Assembly (NCBI GenBank): GCA_001875255.1 | Contig: MJAN01000004.1 | Location: 62,001 to 126,000 of the forward strand | DNA from: Candidatus Sabulitectum silens | GTDB taxonomy: Bacteria > Fermentibacterota > Fermentibacteria > Fermentibacterales > JCC-6 | Length of the DNA: 64,000 nucleotides | Reading direction: 5' to 3' | In this document: in pieces, positions 1-8,806 of the stretch | Position numbering within the stretch: the stretch's first letter is position 1 | How the letters are laid out: every line of letters starts with the position of its first letter | Notes under the pieces: generated by a model | What the model was told of the DNA's origin: nothing | Databases searched by the model: none | The model's input: the letters and a program-made list of their open reading frames with translations, nothing else | Translations under genes and position numbers: made by a program

Positions 1-568
1 AACCAATCGTGGTCAGATCATTGGCATGATAGATCTCCTGGAGAAGATCGGCCTGAGGAACCTGAAACTTAACCTCATCACTCCCTCTGGCAGAGGAAAG
101 GTTCTGAGCTTCCTGAAGGATAATGGTATCAAGGAGATAATGGATTTCCTCGAATGGGCCTTCAATGAGACACCGCCCTGGGTTCTGCCCACGGCTCCCC
201 ATGCCCTGACTCCTGTGAACAGGCTGGTTCAGCAGAGCAGCTGCCCGGTCCTTAACCTCATGGGAGTTCTTCCCGACGGCACCTATTCACTGTGCGGTGT
301 GGCCTTCTCCCGGGGTGAAATGGCCTGGGGGAAATTCCCTGAAATGACCGTGGGCGAAGCCTGGGAAAACTCCCCTGTGTACAGAAGCATAAGGACCCGG
401 ATACCTGACAAGCTGGAGGGGGTGTGCGGCGATTGCATACACAGGGCGGGGTGCAGGGGAAGCTGCGTTGCCAACAACCTTGTTGCCGGCGGTTCTGTCA
501 GCAGCCCCAACCCCCTGTGCCAGCTTGCCCTTGACAACGGCCTCTTCCCGAAGACCAGGCTCAGATGA
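1..568 (+). CDS. Radical SAM/SPASM maturase, C-terminal part (cut by window edge)
   Basis: The frame is open from base 2, so the gene starts before the window and only about its last 190 residues are seen. The SPASM domain is complete. A first cysteine is followed by G-X4-C (GTYSLC), then C-X2-C-X5-C-X3-C (CGDCIHRAGCRGSC), then a last Cys in PLC. These ligate auxiliary iron-sulfur clusters in peptide-modifying radical SAM enzymes. The radical SAM core with CX3CX2C lies outside the window. Its stop overlaps the next start (ATGA). The neighbours, a P-loop kinase-like protein and an S26 peptidase, fit a ribosomal-peptide maturation locus. The modification it makes cannot be told from this fragment. 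Confidence 0.88.
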   Translation, partial: TNRGQIIGMIDLLEKIGLRNLKLNLITPSGRGKVLSFLKDNGIKEIMDFLEWAFNETPPWVLPTAPHALTPVNRLVQQSSCPVLNLMGVLPDGTYSLCGVAFSRGEMAWGKFPEMTVGEAWENSPVYRSIRTRIPDKLEGVCGDCIHRAGCRGSCVANNLVAGGSVSSPNPLCQLALDNGLFPKTRLR

Positions 569-1095
569 GTTCCCCGGAACGGAGCCTTCTGAGGGCTCTT
601 TGCAGGGCAGTGATCCCTTCCGGAGCGGTACTGCACTCGTCCTGCGTGGAAAAGAACTCACAGGCATCATTGTTCCTGGGCAGGAGCGGCGGCGGAAAAT
701 CCACCATTGCCCACCTGGTTGCCGACGGCGGGGAGATATTCCTTCTGGAGGACGACGAAACCGTTGTTGCCCGGGGAACCGACGGCACGGTTCGGTGCCT
801 CCCCACCCACAGGATAAGGAGGCTCACCGGGGTGGAGCGTATTCCACCCGGTGTTCTCAAGAACCTCTTCTTCGTTGAGAAGGGAAGTGACACCCTGGTT
901 CTTCCCGTTCCCTCAAAGTACGCCTTTTACAGGGCTGTCAGGATCGGTTCCTTCCTCGGAGCTCAGCTCCTCGATCCGAATGAGAATCATGCCCTTCTCA
1001 AGGGTATCCAGTCGATCCTCGGCGGGTTTCCCTGCTTTATCGTCAGGTATTCGCCCCCTGTGAACCCCCATGATGTCATTGGAGATATGCTTTGA
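565..1095 (+). CDS. HPr-kinase-like P-loop protein
   Basis: A 176-residue protein with a clear Walker A motif, GRSGGGKST, at residues 39-47, and an acidic stretch LLEDDE some 25 residues later. This is the short HPr serine kinase-like fold often found beside PqqD-like and radical SAM genes in peptide-modification clusters. It is about half the length of true HprK and lacks the N-terminal domain, so a role in carbon catabolite control is unlikely. The start overlaps the upstream stop by 4 bases and its own stop overlaps the next start, so the three genes are coupled. ATP binding is safe; the substrate is unknown. Confidence 0.75.
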   Translation: MSSPERSLLRALCRAVIPSGAVLHSSCVEKNSQASLFLGRSGGGKSTIAHLVADGGEIFLLEDDETVVARGTDGTVRCLPTHRIRRLTGVERIPPGVLKNLFFVEKGSDTLVLPVPSKYAFYRAVRIGSFLGAQLLDPNENHALLKGIQSILGGFPCFIVRYSPPVNPHDVIGDML

Positions 1096-1495
1096 GCAGA
1101 AAGGGCGAACTTGGCTGGGTGAGGGGCATTTCCATGTGGCCCAACCTCCTTCCCGGCGACATTCTCAGGGCGGAACCCGTCCCCGCCGGGGACATTCGCC
1201 CGGGGATGGTGGTGGTGTTCCCTGGAAACCGGGCCGGCGGAGGGCCCTTCGTTCACAGGGTTCTCAGTGTGCGAATACTGGGGACAGGGCCTTCATAGCA
1301 ACCGGCGGTGACCAATCCGGAAGGGACGACTTCGTATCAGTATGCGAAAGCCGTCTGGAACTGAAAAGGATCACAGGTGTTCTCATTGCGGGACGGTACA
1401 GGAAGGTGGGAAACCTGAAAGTACCTCAAATGTTGCAAGGCAGGGTCAGGCTTATAAAAATCCACATCAGGATTGCCCGGAAACTTCTTTGGTAG
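1092..1495 (+). CDS. S24/S26 (signal-peptidase-like) protease, frameshifted
   Basis: The N-terminal part holds the serine nucleophile box GISMWPNLLPGD (residues 12-23). About 40 residues on is VHRV, where archaeal/ER-type signal peptidases carry a catalytic His instead of the bacterial Lys. The frame breaks near 1285; shifting as for one missing base continues into GDRAFIATGGDQSGRDD and VLIAGRYRKV, the expected C-terminal half of such a domain. No membrane segment is evident. Lying third in an overlapping set with a radical SAM maturase and an HprK-like protein, it may trim the leader of a modified peptide; that role is inferred from context only. Confidence 0.65.
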
Positions 1496-1507
1496 TATTG
1501 TTAAGGG

Positions 1508-1766
1508 ATGAAGGGAGCGCATATGGTCTTTTTCCAGATAGATATTCAAAACCCCGCTTCTCTCCATAATAGAAGCCGGATCAACAGGCTGGGGTGCGAC
1601 CTGCGATGTTGGCAATTCTCCCCTCGGAGGAGGTTCCACGTGCAGCACCGGCAATAGAGCGGGATCCTCCGTTCAACCCGGGAAAACAGGCATTTTCAAT
1701 AGCGGTTCCGAAGACCCTGCAAGCAGCAGGCTTATAAACCCCGGGGATGTAAGCCGGGGTCTCTAG
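1508..1766 (+). CDS. Possible RiPP precursor peptide (needs two base corrections)
   Basis: From 1542 to 1766 one frame is open without an in-frame start and encodes a Gly/Ser/Thr/Asn-rich stretch with two Cys (GSTGWGATCDVGNSP, then GGGSTCSTGNRAGSS). Two single-base restorations of the kind needed throughout this window would join it to ATG 1508 through a leader-like piece with DRYSKPRF, resembling the Lys-Pro leaders of peptides modified by radical SAM enzymes. An alternative ATG at 1523 follows an AGGGAG ribosome site. The stop TAG lies in a CTAG shared with the convergent gene, an arrangement seen at two other convergent pairs here. It could equally be non-coding tail sequence. Confidence 0.35.
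1738..1760 (-). terminator. Hairpin ending the long minus-strand operon
   Basis: A perfect 7-bp stem, ACCCCGG at 1738-1744 with CCGGGGT at 1754-1760, encloses a 9-base loop. Read on the minus strand it follows directly after the stop at 1763 and is followed by TTATAA, a short U-rich tail. The tract is weak for intrinsic termination. Confidence 0.5.
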
Positions 1767-2695
1767 GAATCCTTAGCGGCTCCGGGCTTTCCCAGGGCCG
1801 CAAGGGCGATAACACCCAGAAGAACGCTGAACCACAGCGTGGCGAAACGCATCAGCAGTGTTGTTACCGTTGCCGCCGCCCCGGGCAGGTAATCCCCCAG
1901 TATTCCATCTATGGTCAGTTCAGTGAGGCCCAGGCCTCCGGGTATCATGGATACCGCCCCGGCCACGCTTCCCGCAGCGTGGGAAAGCAGGGAAATACCC
2001 GGGGGAAGACCGTATCCCATTGAGGCGGCAACGGCGCTTAGCACCATGGCCTCTATTCCCCATGAGAGCATTCCCAGGGGAATGGACACCGCCATGCTTT
2101 TTCCGTTCAGAAGGATTACCGCAGCCTCCCTGAAACCCTCGAAGGAATCGTTCCTCCGGGCCATGAAGGGGATCTTTTTCACCAGCTTCTCAAAGAGGCT
2201 CCAGGCCCTCCTGTCAAGCAGTATGAACATTGCAACGGCAACGAACACAACCCCGGCGGCGGAGGCGGGGATGCCCAGGGAGCTGCCTGTGAGAAGGGAC
2301 CCCAGAAGTGCCAGAAGGACCATGCTGATAAGGTCCGTGAGTCTTTCGGCAACCACCACCGGGCTGGTCCTTTCCACCGGGATGTTCCGTCGTTTCTTCA
2401 ATATGCCGCACTTGAGCAGCTCCCCCATCTTTCCAGGGGAAACCGTCATGGAGAACCCGGCTATGAAAACCAGCAGGCTCTCTCCGAAGGGTACCTTCGC
2501 GGTTATCCTGTGAAGGAAGTAGTGCCATTTCAGGAACCTGAGGAAGTAGTTCGCCAGGGGGAGAACGAGGAACAGGGGTATCCAGCCGGGATGGATTGAG
2601 CCGGCGGCCCCCATCACCCGGCTGAGGTCGGAATGGAGGACAAGCAGTGTATAAAGGGCTATGGCCGCGATGAGGGCCCAGAGGGCTTTCTTCAT
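1763..2695 (-). CDS. Lysylphosphatidylglycerol synthase-type flippase (UPF0104) membrane protein
   Basis: A 310-residue protein with about eight hydrophobic segments and the family signatures SPGKMGELLK (residues 86-95) and PGGLGLTE near the C-terminus. It corresponds to the transmembrane (flippase-like) half of MprF/AglD2-type proteins without the aminoacyl-transferase domain, so it probably moves a lipid or lipid-linked molecule rather than making lysyl-PG. The ATG at 2695 overlaps the stop of the upstream TPR gene. It is the last gene of the 18-kb minus-strand operon, followed by a hairpin. The substrate is unknown. Confidence 0.82.
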   Translation of the reverse strand: MKKALWALIAAIALYTLLVLHSDLSRVMGAAGSIHPGWIPLFLVLPLANYFLRFLKWHYFLHRITAKVPFGESLLVFIAGFSMTVSPGKMGELLKCGILKKRRNIPVERTSPVVVAERLTDLISMVLLALLGSLLTGSSLGIPASAAGVVFVAVAMFILLDRRAWSLFEKLVKKIPFMARRNDSFEGFREAAVILLNGKSMAVSIPLGMLSWGIEAMVLSAVAASMGYGLPPGISLLSHAAGSVAGAVSMIPGGLGLTELTIDGILGDYLPGAAATVTTLLMRFATLWFSVLLGVIALAALGKPGAAKDS

Positions 2696-3495
2696 TACTC
2701 GCCCGGGTCCGGCCCTTCCCCCGAAAGTACCAGAAGCTCCTCCTGAAGCTTCTTCGTTCCGGGCTGGGAGTCCAGTATCTTCAGGGCCTTTGCCGCAAGC
2801 CTTTTTGCCTCCCGGGGATCGTTCAGCTTCATGGAGCATCTTGCGGCCAGGCCAAAGGCCTGTGCCCTGCCCATTTTCGTTATGGGGCTGTCGGGAAGGA
2901 GTTCCGCAGAGGTTATGGCGTGCATCCTGGCCCTGGAGTAGTCATCCTTCTTCATGTGAAGCATGGCCATGTTGAGATACACTCCGCTCTTTCCGGCGCC
3001 GTCCCTTTGCTCCAGGGCTTCTTCAAGGAGTTTCTCCGCCTCGTCCAGCCTCTCGTCAGCGTTTATCAGAAGTCCCGCCAGGTTCACCTTCATGGTCCCG
3101 GCCAGCTTCTCGTCGGTTTCTATGGCCCGGCGGTAGAACTTTTCCGCGTCGGCGTGGTCGCCCCTCTGCTGGGCTATGTAGGCCATCTGGGCCATGGCGG
3201 TCCCGCTGCCGTCGCCGGCACCCATTGCCTCCACCACCACCTTTTCCGCCCTGTCGGCGTCACCGCTCCTTATGAAATAGAAAACCAGGGCATTGGTAAG
3301 GGGGCAGGAGACCCTTTTTCTGTCTCTGTTGGCCTCGAGGTAGGCTATCATCTCGTCAACCTTCCCCGCCGCCGCCATTTCGGAGGCCTTCTTCAGCTGC
3401 TTCTGCTTCCATACGGGCGACTTTATCAGCCGGTATCCCAGAAAGACCGCCGCCGCGAGGAAAACCCCGGCTATGAGGAAAAGAAAGTTCTCCAT
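2695..3495 (-). CDS. Membrane-anchored TPR protein
   Basis: A 266-residue protein: an N-terminal membrane segment (residues about 4-22, [18 protein letters not shown]), a basic stretch, then TPR-like helical pairs such as [20 protein letters not shown] and [23 protein letters not shown] 3495 is chosen for the GGAGG ribosome site just upstream; the frame stays open further upstream because it coincides with the displaced reading frame of the PBP1A tail. It lies between PBP1A and a lipid flippase. The topology would place the repeats on one face of the inner membrane as a scaffold, possibly for wall synthesis; no specific family was recognised. Confidence 0.75.
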   Translation of the reverse strand: MENFLFLIAGVFLAAAVFLGYRLIKSPVWKQKQLKKASEMAAAGKVDEMIAYLEANRDRKRVSCPLTNALVFYFIRSGDADRAEKVVVEAMGAGDGSGTAMAQMAYIAQQRGDHADAEKFYRRAIETDEKLAGTMKVNLAGLLINADERLDEAEKLLEEALEQRDGAGKSGVYLNMAMLHMKKDDYSRARMHAITSAELLPDSPITKMGRAQAFGLAARCSMKLNDPREAKRLAAKALKILDSQPGTKKLQEELLVLSGEGPDPGE

Positions 3496-3496
3496 G

Positions 3497-5702
3497 TCAG
3501 ATCCCTCCTCCACCGAAGTTCCTGTCGAATCGGAAAACTCTCCCAGTGTGGTGTCCGCGGAAAAACCGGTGCTGTCGGTGTGCAGCATGCAGGTTTCCGT
3601 GGGCGCCGTCCCCTTCCAGAAGTATTCTTCCCTGGAAAGCTCCGCGCATGCGCGTTGGCAAGCTGCCCTGTGATCCCGCAGATAATAGCCTGTTCCAGCT
3701 CGTCGGGCTCAGGACCTGGGAATGTGGGAGCGGTGGACCGGTCGGCATCGGCGAATACCCTGCGCATGAAGCTGTTCCAGATGGGGAGCCCTATGCTGCT
3801 TCCCGACTGCCCACGGCCGTTCTTCAGCCGCATCCTGATTATGTGGTTGTCGTAGCCAACCCAGACCGATGCCACGAGGTCCGGGGTGAACCCAACGAAC
3901 CAGGCGTCGGCGTAGTCGCTTGTGGTGCCTGTTTTGCCCCCGGCCTCCCTGCCGGCGTAGGGGCCTCCCCAGTACCATCCGCGCCGGCACCGGTACCAGA
4001 CCTCAGTACCGACTGGAGCATGCTGTTCATCAGAAAGGCTCCGGTAACGCTGAGGACCCTCCTGCCCGGGTCCGGCCGTTCGTTGCTCTCCAGAAGATTT
4101 CCCATGCGGTCCTCAACCCTGAGAATGGCCGTTGTGTTCATGGCGAGCCGCCTGTGGCGAATGGAATGTATGCCCTTGCCATCTCCAGGGGGTTGGCGTA
4201 GCAGCTGCCCAGGGGCAGGGAGTTCACTATGGGAAGCCTTGAGGTAATGCCCATGGAAACCGCCCTGGCGGCTCCGGTCTCTATTCCAACGGCATCCCCC
4301 AGTCTTACCGCGCTCACATTGTATGACCGTGCCAGGGCTTCACGGAGGGTAACCATGCCATGGAACTGAAGGTCGTAGTTCCTGGGGCGCCAGGTGCCCG
4401 GGTTAAGGTCTACCACCACCGGCTGATCCAGAATGACACTTCCCGGGGACCAGCCCTGTTCTATGGCCTCGGCGTAGTAGAAGGGCTTGAATGAACTGCC
4501 GGGCTGCCTTCTGGCCTGGGTTGCCCTGTTGAACTCGCTGTCCTGGAAATCCCTTCCCCCGACCATCGCCCGTATGTAGCCTGTGGTGGGATCCACGGCC
4601 ACCAGGCTCCCTGAATGTAGTCCGGAGCCCCTGAGGTGGTGTCCTTCACCGCCTGCCAGTGTTCCCATGAGCTGTTGTAACGAAGCCGGTCGGTGCTTTC
4701 GCTCCAGGTACCGGTTTCAGGGTCCCAGACCGGTTCCTTGGAGGTTAGAACGCTGTCTATGGCCATTCTGGCGTGCTCCTGCATTTCCGGGTCCAGTGTG
4801 GTGTGCACCACGAGACCCTGCTCGTACACCGCTGACCAGCCATATCGGCCCACGAGATATTGCCTTACATACTCGGTGAAATAATCCCAGTCCTGCTCCA
4901 GTTCATAACGGTGGACCTCCACCGCCAGGGGCAGCGAGGAAGCCTCCTGCCTCTGTTCCGGTGAAATGACGCCGTGATCGGCCATCATGGATAGGGCTAT
5001 GTTGCGCTGGGCCAGGCACCTGTCAGGATTCCTGAGGGGATTGAAACCGCTGGGGTTCTTTACCATTCTAACCAGTACCGCCGACTGGGCAAGGGTGAGT
5101 TCCGCGGCGGAAATGCCCCCGAAGTATGTGCGGGCGGCGGCTTCTATTCCATGGGCTCCGGACCCGTAGTAGATCTGGTTCAGGTACATCTCCAGTATCT
5201 CATCCTTGCTGAACTGCCGCTCGATCTCCATGGCGATGAAGGCCTCCTGGAGCTTCCTCTGGAAGGTCTGGTCCTGAACCAGGAAAAGCCCCCGGGAAAG
5301 CTGCTGGGTAATGGTGCTGCCGCCGTGTCTGCCGCCGGTCCTGATGTTGTGCAGCATGGAACGGGCAATACCCTGGAGGTCCACCCCTGAATGGGTGTAG
5401 AAATTCCTGTCCTCGGTTGCGATGAATCCCCTGATTACCCAGGGGCTTACCTGATCCAGGGTAACGGGGTACCTGTTCTCCACGAATGCCGTGGCAAGCT
5501 GCTCGCCGTTCTTGTCGTAGATGATGGTGGCGCTCACGGGCTCGCTTCCCCTGAGACCGGCTACCAGTAGGTTTCCCCTGGCCTGGCGGAAGGCCTCGGA
5601 GGTGTCGCTCCATACCCGGAAAAGGAAACCGCCGGTGAAGGCCAGGCCGGTCACCACAACTATGGCCATCCAGTAAAATACGGCCTTGAGGGTCTTTTTC
5701 AT
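3497..5702 (-). CDS. Class A penicillin-binding protein (PBP1A type), several frameshifts
   Basis: A bifunctional peptidoglycan synthase of about 730 residues. In order: N-terminal membrane anchor (residues 7-29), GT51 glycosyltransferase with catalytic [12 protein letters not shown] and [15 protein letters not shown], then the transpeptidase with SSFK (nucleophile Ser), SYN and KTGTT. The C-terminus has the typical [13 protein letters not shown] tail. The frame breaks near 4620, 4140, 3990 and 3635, and once more between 3500 and 3585; restoring single bases rebuilds one uninterrupted family member. Without the last correction the tail would run in frame into the TPR gene, but a stop at 3497 next to that gene's ribosome site argues for two proteins. 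It sits in the long envelope/pyrimidine operon. Confidence 0.9.
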
Positions 5703-5772
5703 CAGTCGGGATCTCCCTGGCGAAGTGGGCTGTCCATAAGGAGGTCTTCATCCACCCCGGCGGAATCGGACC

Positions 5773-7108
5773 CTATGCCGGTCCTGGTGAAACCGGGTTC
5801 GAAATGGCATCAAGGGAGAGTTCGTACTCCCATGCGCCTCATTGCCAACCAGCACCACGCTTCTGTTCCCCGAAGGGATGACTGGGTTCCGAACTGGCTG
5901 TGGAAGTCGCTTTCGAAATCCATCCAGCTTCTCCATACAAGGCGGTATCCGGTGGGGGTACCAAGGAACAGGTAGATATCCCCGGCCCAGTAAACCACCC
6001 TTTCAGGATCCAGATCTCCATTCATGTCCACTCCGAGAGCCCTCCAGACGGGAATGCCTATGTCGTTCTCCACCTTCTGTTCCAGCTGGTGTGGATCGAG
6101 CTCCACAAGGAGGTTGTCCAGGGGTTCGCTGTGACCGGAGGTAAGGACCACGGCGTACCGGGCTGAAAGGGAGTCGCGCTCCTCCACGATATCGCTCACC
6201 GAGTAGAAGACATTCTCAAGGAAGGCTATTCTTGCCTCCTCCTCCTCTATTTCCGGCGGGATCCAGGTGCCGGTCTGCCTGAGGTTCTGCATGGCCTCGT
6301 GGGTGGCCCGGAGGATAGCTTTCTTGAGGTAGGCCAGCTCCCGCCAGGCGGCTATCAGCCCCCGGAGTTCCAGGGGAACATCCGTTATCTGAAAGGTGGC
6401 CCTGTTCTGTATAAGCTGGAGTTTCGCCGACACCCGCACATTGCTCAGGGCAAGTGAGGAATAGCTCTCCGGGGAAAGCTCCATTATGTACTCGGCGAAG
6501 GAAGAGCCGGCATCAGATGCGGCGTACCAGGAGGCCCAGTGGGTTTCGTGGTCGAGGGCGCAGTCGTCGAGGAGCATCCTGGCTATGCGCATCTCCCTTC
6601 GTATTATCCGGTTGGACAGCACAAGGGCAGCCTGATTCTCGATGCTGAGTGAATCGATGACATCCCCCGGCTGCCTGGTTTCTATGTTCTCTATGAACCA
6701 GCAGCCGTCGATCAGCACGAAATCCATCCGTACCACCGGTGGCAGTTCCTCCAGCCTTGCTATGGTGCAGAAGTAGCTGGTCCTGTTCAGGCTGTCCGGG
6801 CCCAGGGTGGTTGCGCTGAGCCTGCCCCCGGGATCGAACCCCCTCCACCTGCCGAAAATCTCCCAGGGGGACAGATCCTGCCCTTCCACGGTTTCCCTGT
6901 AACCCGGCTCCAGGTAGCTGAAGCATTCACGGTCGTTCATGCCCAGGGCATTGGAAAAACGAAGCCCCACCTCCAGGGGAGAGTCCGGTATTGTGTGAAC
7001 GATCACCTGTTCCTCAGAAGGGGTCTCCCGGGGGGTATCCGATGGTTCACCGCAGGAAAACAGCACAGCGGTGAGCAACAGCAGAAGAAGAAATATTCGA
7101 TCTTTCAT
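5773..7108 (-). CDS. Predicted lipoprotein of unknown function
   Basis: About 445 residues with a lipoprotein signal ([16 protein letters not shown], Cys at about 19), a Glu/Pro/Thr-rich linker, a globular helical middle and a C-terminal part with [17 protein letters not shown], a D-x-N-x-D loop like those in FG-GAP proteins. As read, the protein ends at 5810 in an unconvincing tail. Two single-G restorations, in the runs at 5868-5871 and 5829-5831, give a better end ([20 protein letters not shown]) with a stop at 5773. The start overlaps the stop of the GspE-like gene (ATGA). No family was recognised; secretion to the outer or inner membrane surface is likely. Confidence 0.65.
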
Positions 7109-8806
7109 AATCCTCCCGCAGTGGCTCTTATAAGCTCTCCAACGGTGGTTACCCCCTGGAGCACCCTGTCTATTCCCGACTGTCTGAGGGTTTTCATGCC
7201 CGATCCTTCCGCCAGGTTCCTTATCCTGTCAAGGGAGGCCTTTTCGATCAGCGCTTTCCGCATATCCTCGTTCATGGTCATCACCTCAAAGAGGGCTGTT
7301 CTGCCCATGAAACCGGTGTTCCGGCATTCCCTGCAGCCCGCGCCCCGGATCAGCTTATCCACCGAGTCGTTACCCAGTATTCGCCTCTCGGCCTCGTCGG
7401 GGACGTACTCTTCCCTGCAGTGGGGGCAGATGGTCCGGACCAGCCTCTGTGCGACTATTCCCCTGAGGGTGCTCACAAGGAGATATGGTTCAACACCCAT
7501 ATCGATGAGCCTGATCGCCGTTGAGGCCGAGTCGTTGGTGTGGAGAGTGCTGAGGACCAGATGACCTGTGAGAGCGCTCCTCATGGCGCTCACCGCGGTT
7601 TCCCTGTCCCGTATCTCCCCCACCATTATTATGTCGGGGTCCTGCCTCAGAACGAACCTGAGGGCATTGATGAAGGTAAGGTCGATTGCGCTCTGAACCG
7701 ATATCTGGTTGAAATCGTCGGTTACGAACTCCACCGGGTCTCGATGGTGGTGATGTTGTTCTGTTCAGAGGAAACCTCTATAAGGGTGGAGTATAGGGTG
7801 GTGGTCTTTCCGCTTCCGGTGGGGCCGGTGACAAGGATCAGGCCGTTGGGACAGGTGATCATCTCCCTGTACCGGAGGAGGTCCGCCGGGGCAAAGCCAA
7901 GCTCGGAGAGGTCCTGCATCAGTATTGCCGGGTCAAGTATCCTGAGAACGATCTTCTCACCGAAGGCCACGGGAACCGTGGAGCACCTGATCTCCACCGG
8001 TTTCCCTCAAAGTGTGTCCGTATCCTGCCGTCCTGGGGCCGCCGCTTCTCGGCAATGTTCAGCCCTGAGATCATCTTGATCCTGCTTGTAATTGTAAGGT
8101 GAAGCCTTCTGGGAAGCCTGTACACAAGGTGAAGAACGCCGTCTATCCTGAATCTTACAACGGTGTTCTCCCTGTGGGGCTCTATGTGAATGTCGCTTGC
8201 CCTCTCTTCGAAGGCGTGCTGAAAGAGGTGATTCACCGCGTTTATGACCGGTTTCTCAGTGGGTTCGATGGAACGGTCGGCGGTGCTGTCCACATATCTC
8301 TCGAGGTTGCCGAGATCCACCGATGTGTCGTCGGAGAGCTGCTTGGTGGCGGCTACGATGGAGCTGTGAAGACCGTAGAACTGCCTTATGACCTTGTCGA
8401 TGGCCGCCGGCCGGCTGAGATAGAGGACCACCTTCCTTCGAAGCATGTGTTCCATATCGTCTATCTGGGCAGGTGTGGGGACGTTGCAGGTGGCGATGTG
8501 GATGGATCCCTCATCCTCCCGGAAGGCCACGATGCCGTTGGCCTGGGCAAAGGCTCCGGGGAGGGATTCCGTTACAGCCTGATAGTCCAGCTCCAGTGGA
8601 TCTAGATCGGCGTAGGGTAACCCGGCAAGTTCAGCGAGGTACCTGTAGAGGTCCTCCTCTCCCATCATTCCGCTGGAGACCAGGAGGGAAAGGGGCTCTT
8701 CGCTGGAGTTCTCTGAGAGTCTCAGGAAGCGGTCGTAGGATGACCTGGAGATCTTGCCGTCCCGGAGCAGGGCCGCCGGGACCGCGGTGGTGTCTATTAC
8801 CCGCAT
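7105..8806 (-). CDS. Type II secretion / type IV pilus assembly ATPase (GspE/PilB family), two frameshifts
   Basis: A cytoplasmic hexameric ATPase of about 568 residues. An N-terminal GspE_N-like domain (residues 1-150) is followed by ASDIHIEPH, Walker [11 protein letters not shown] (about residue 320), Walker [13 protein letters not shown] and a zinc module CPHC...CREC near residue 465. Breaks near 8003 and 7740 are each repaired by one base: GGAAACCGG should read GGAAAACCGG, giving [10 protein letters not shown], and GAGACCC should read GAGGACCC, giving TTIEDPVEF. Start and stop overlap both neighbours. No other pilus or secretion gene is in the window, so whether it drives pili or secretion is open. 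Confidence 0.92.

Noticed and set aside
2696..2839. Longer N-terminus for the LPG-synthase-type protein
   Set aside because: The extra 48 residues are the reverse-frame overlap with the TPR gene, are not hydrophobic and lack a ribosome site; ATG 2695 fits the stop-start overlap.
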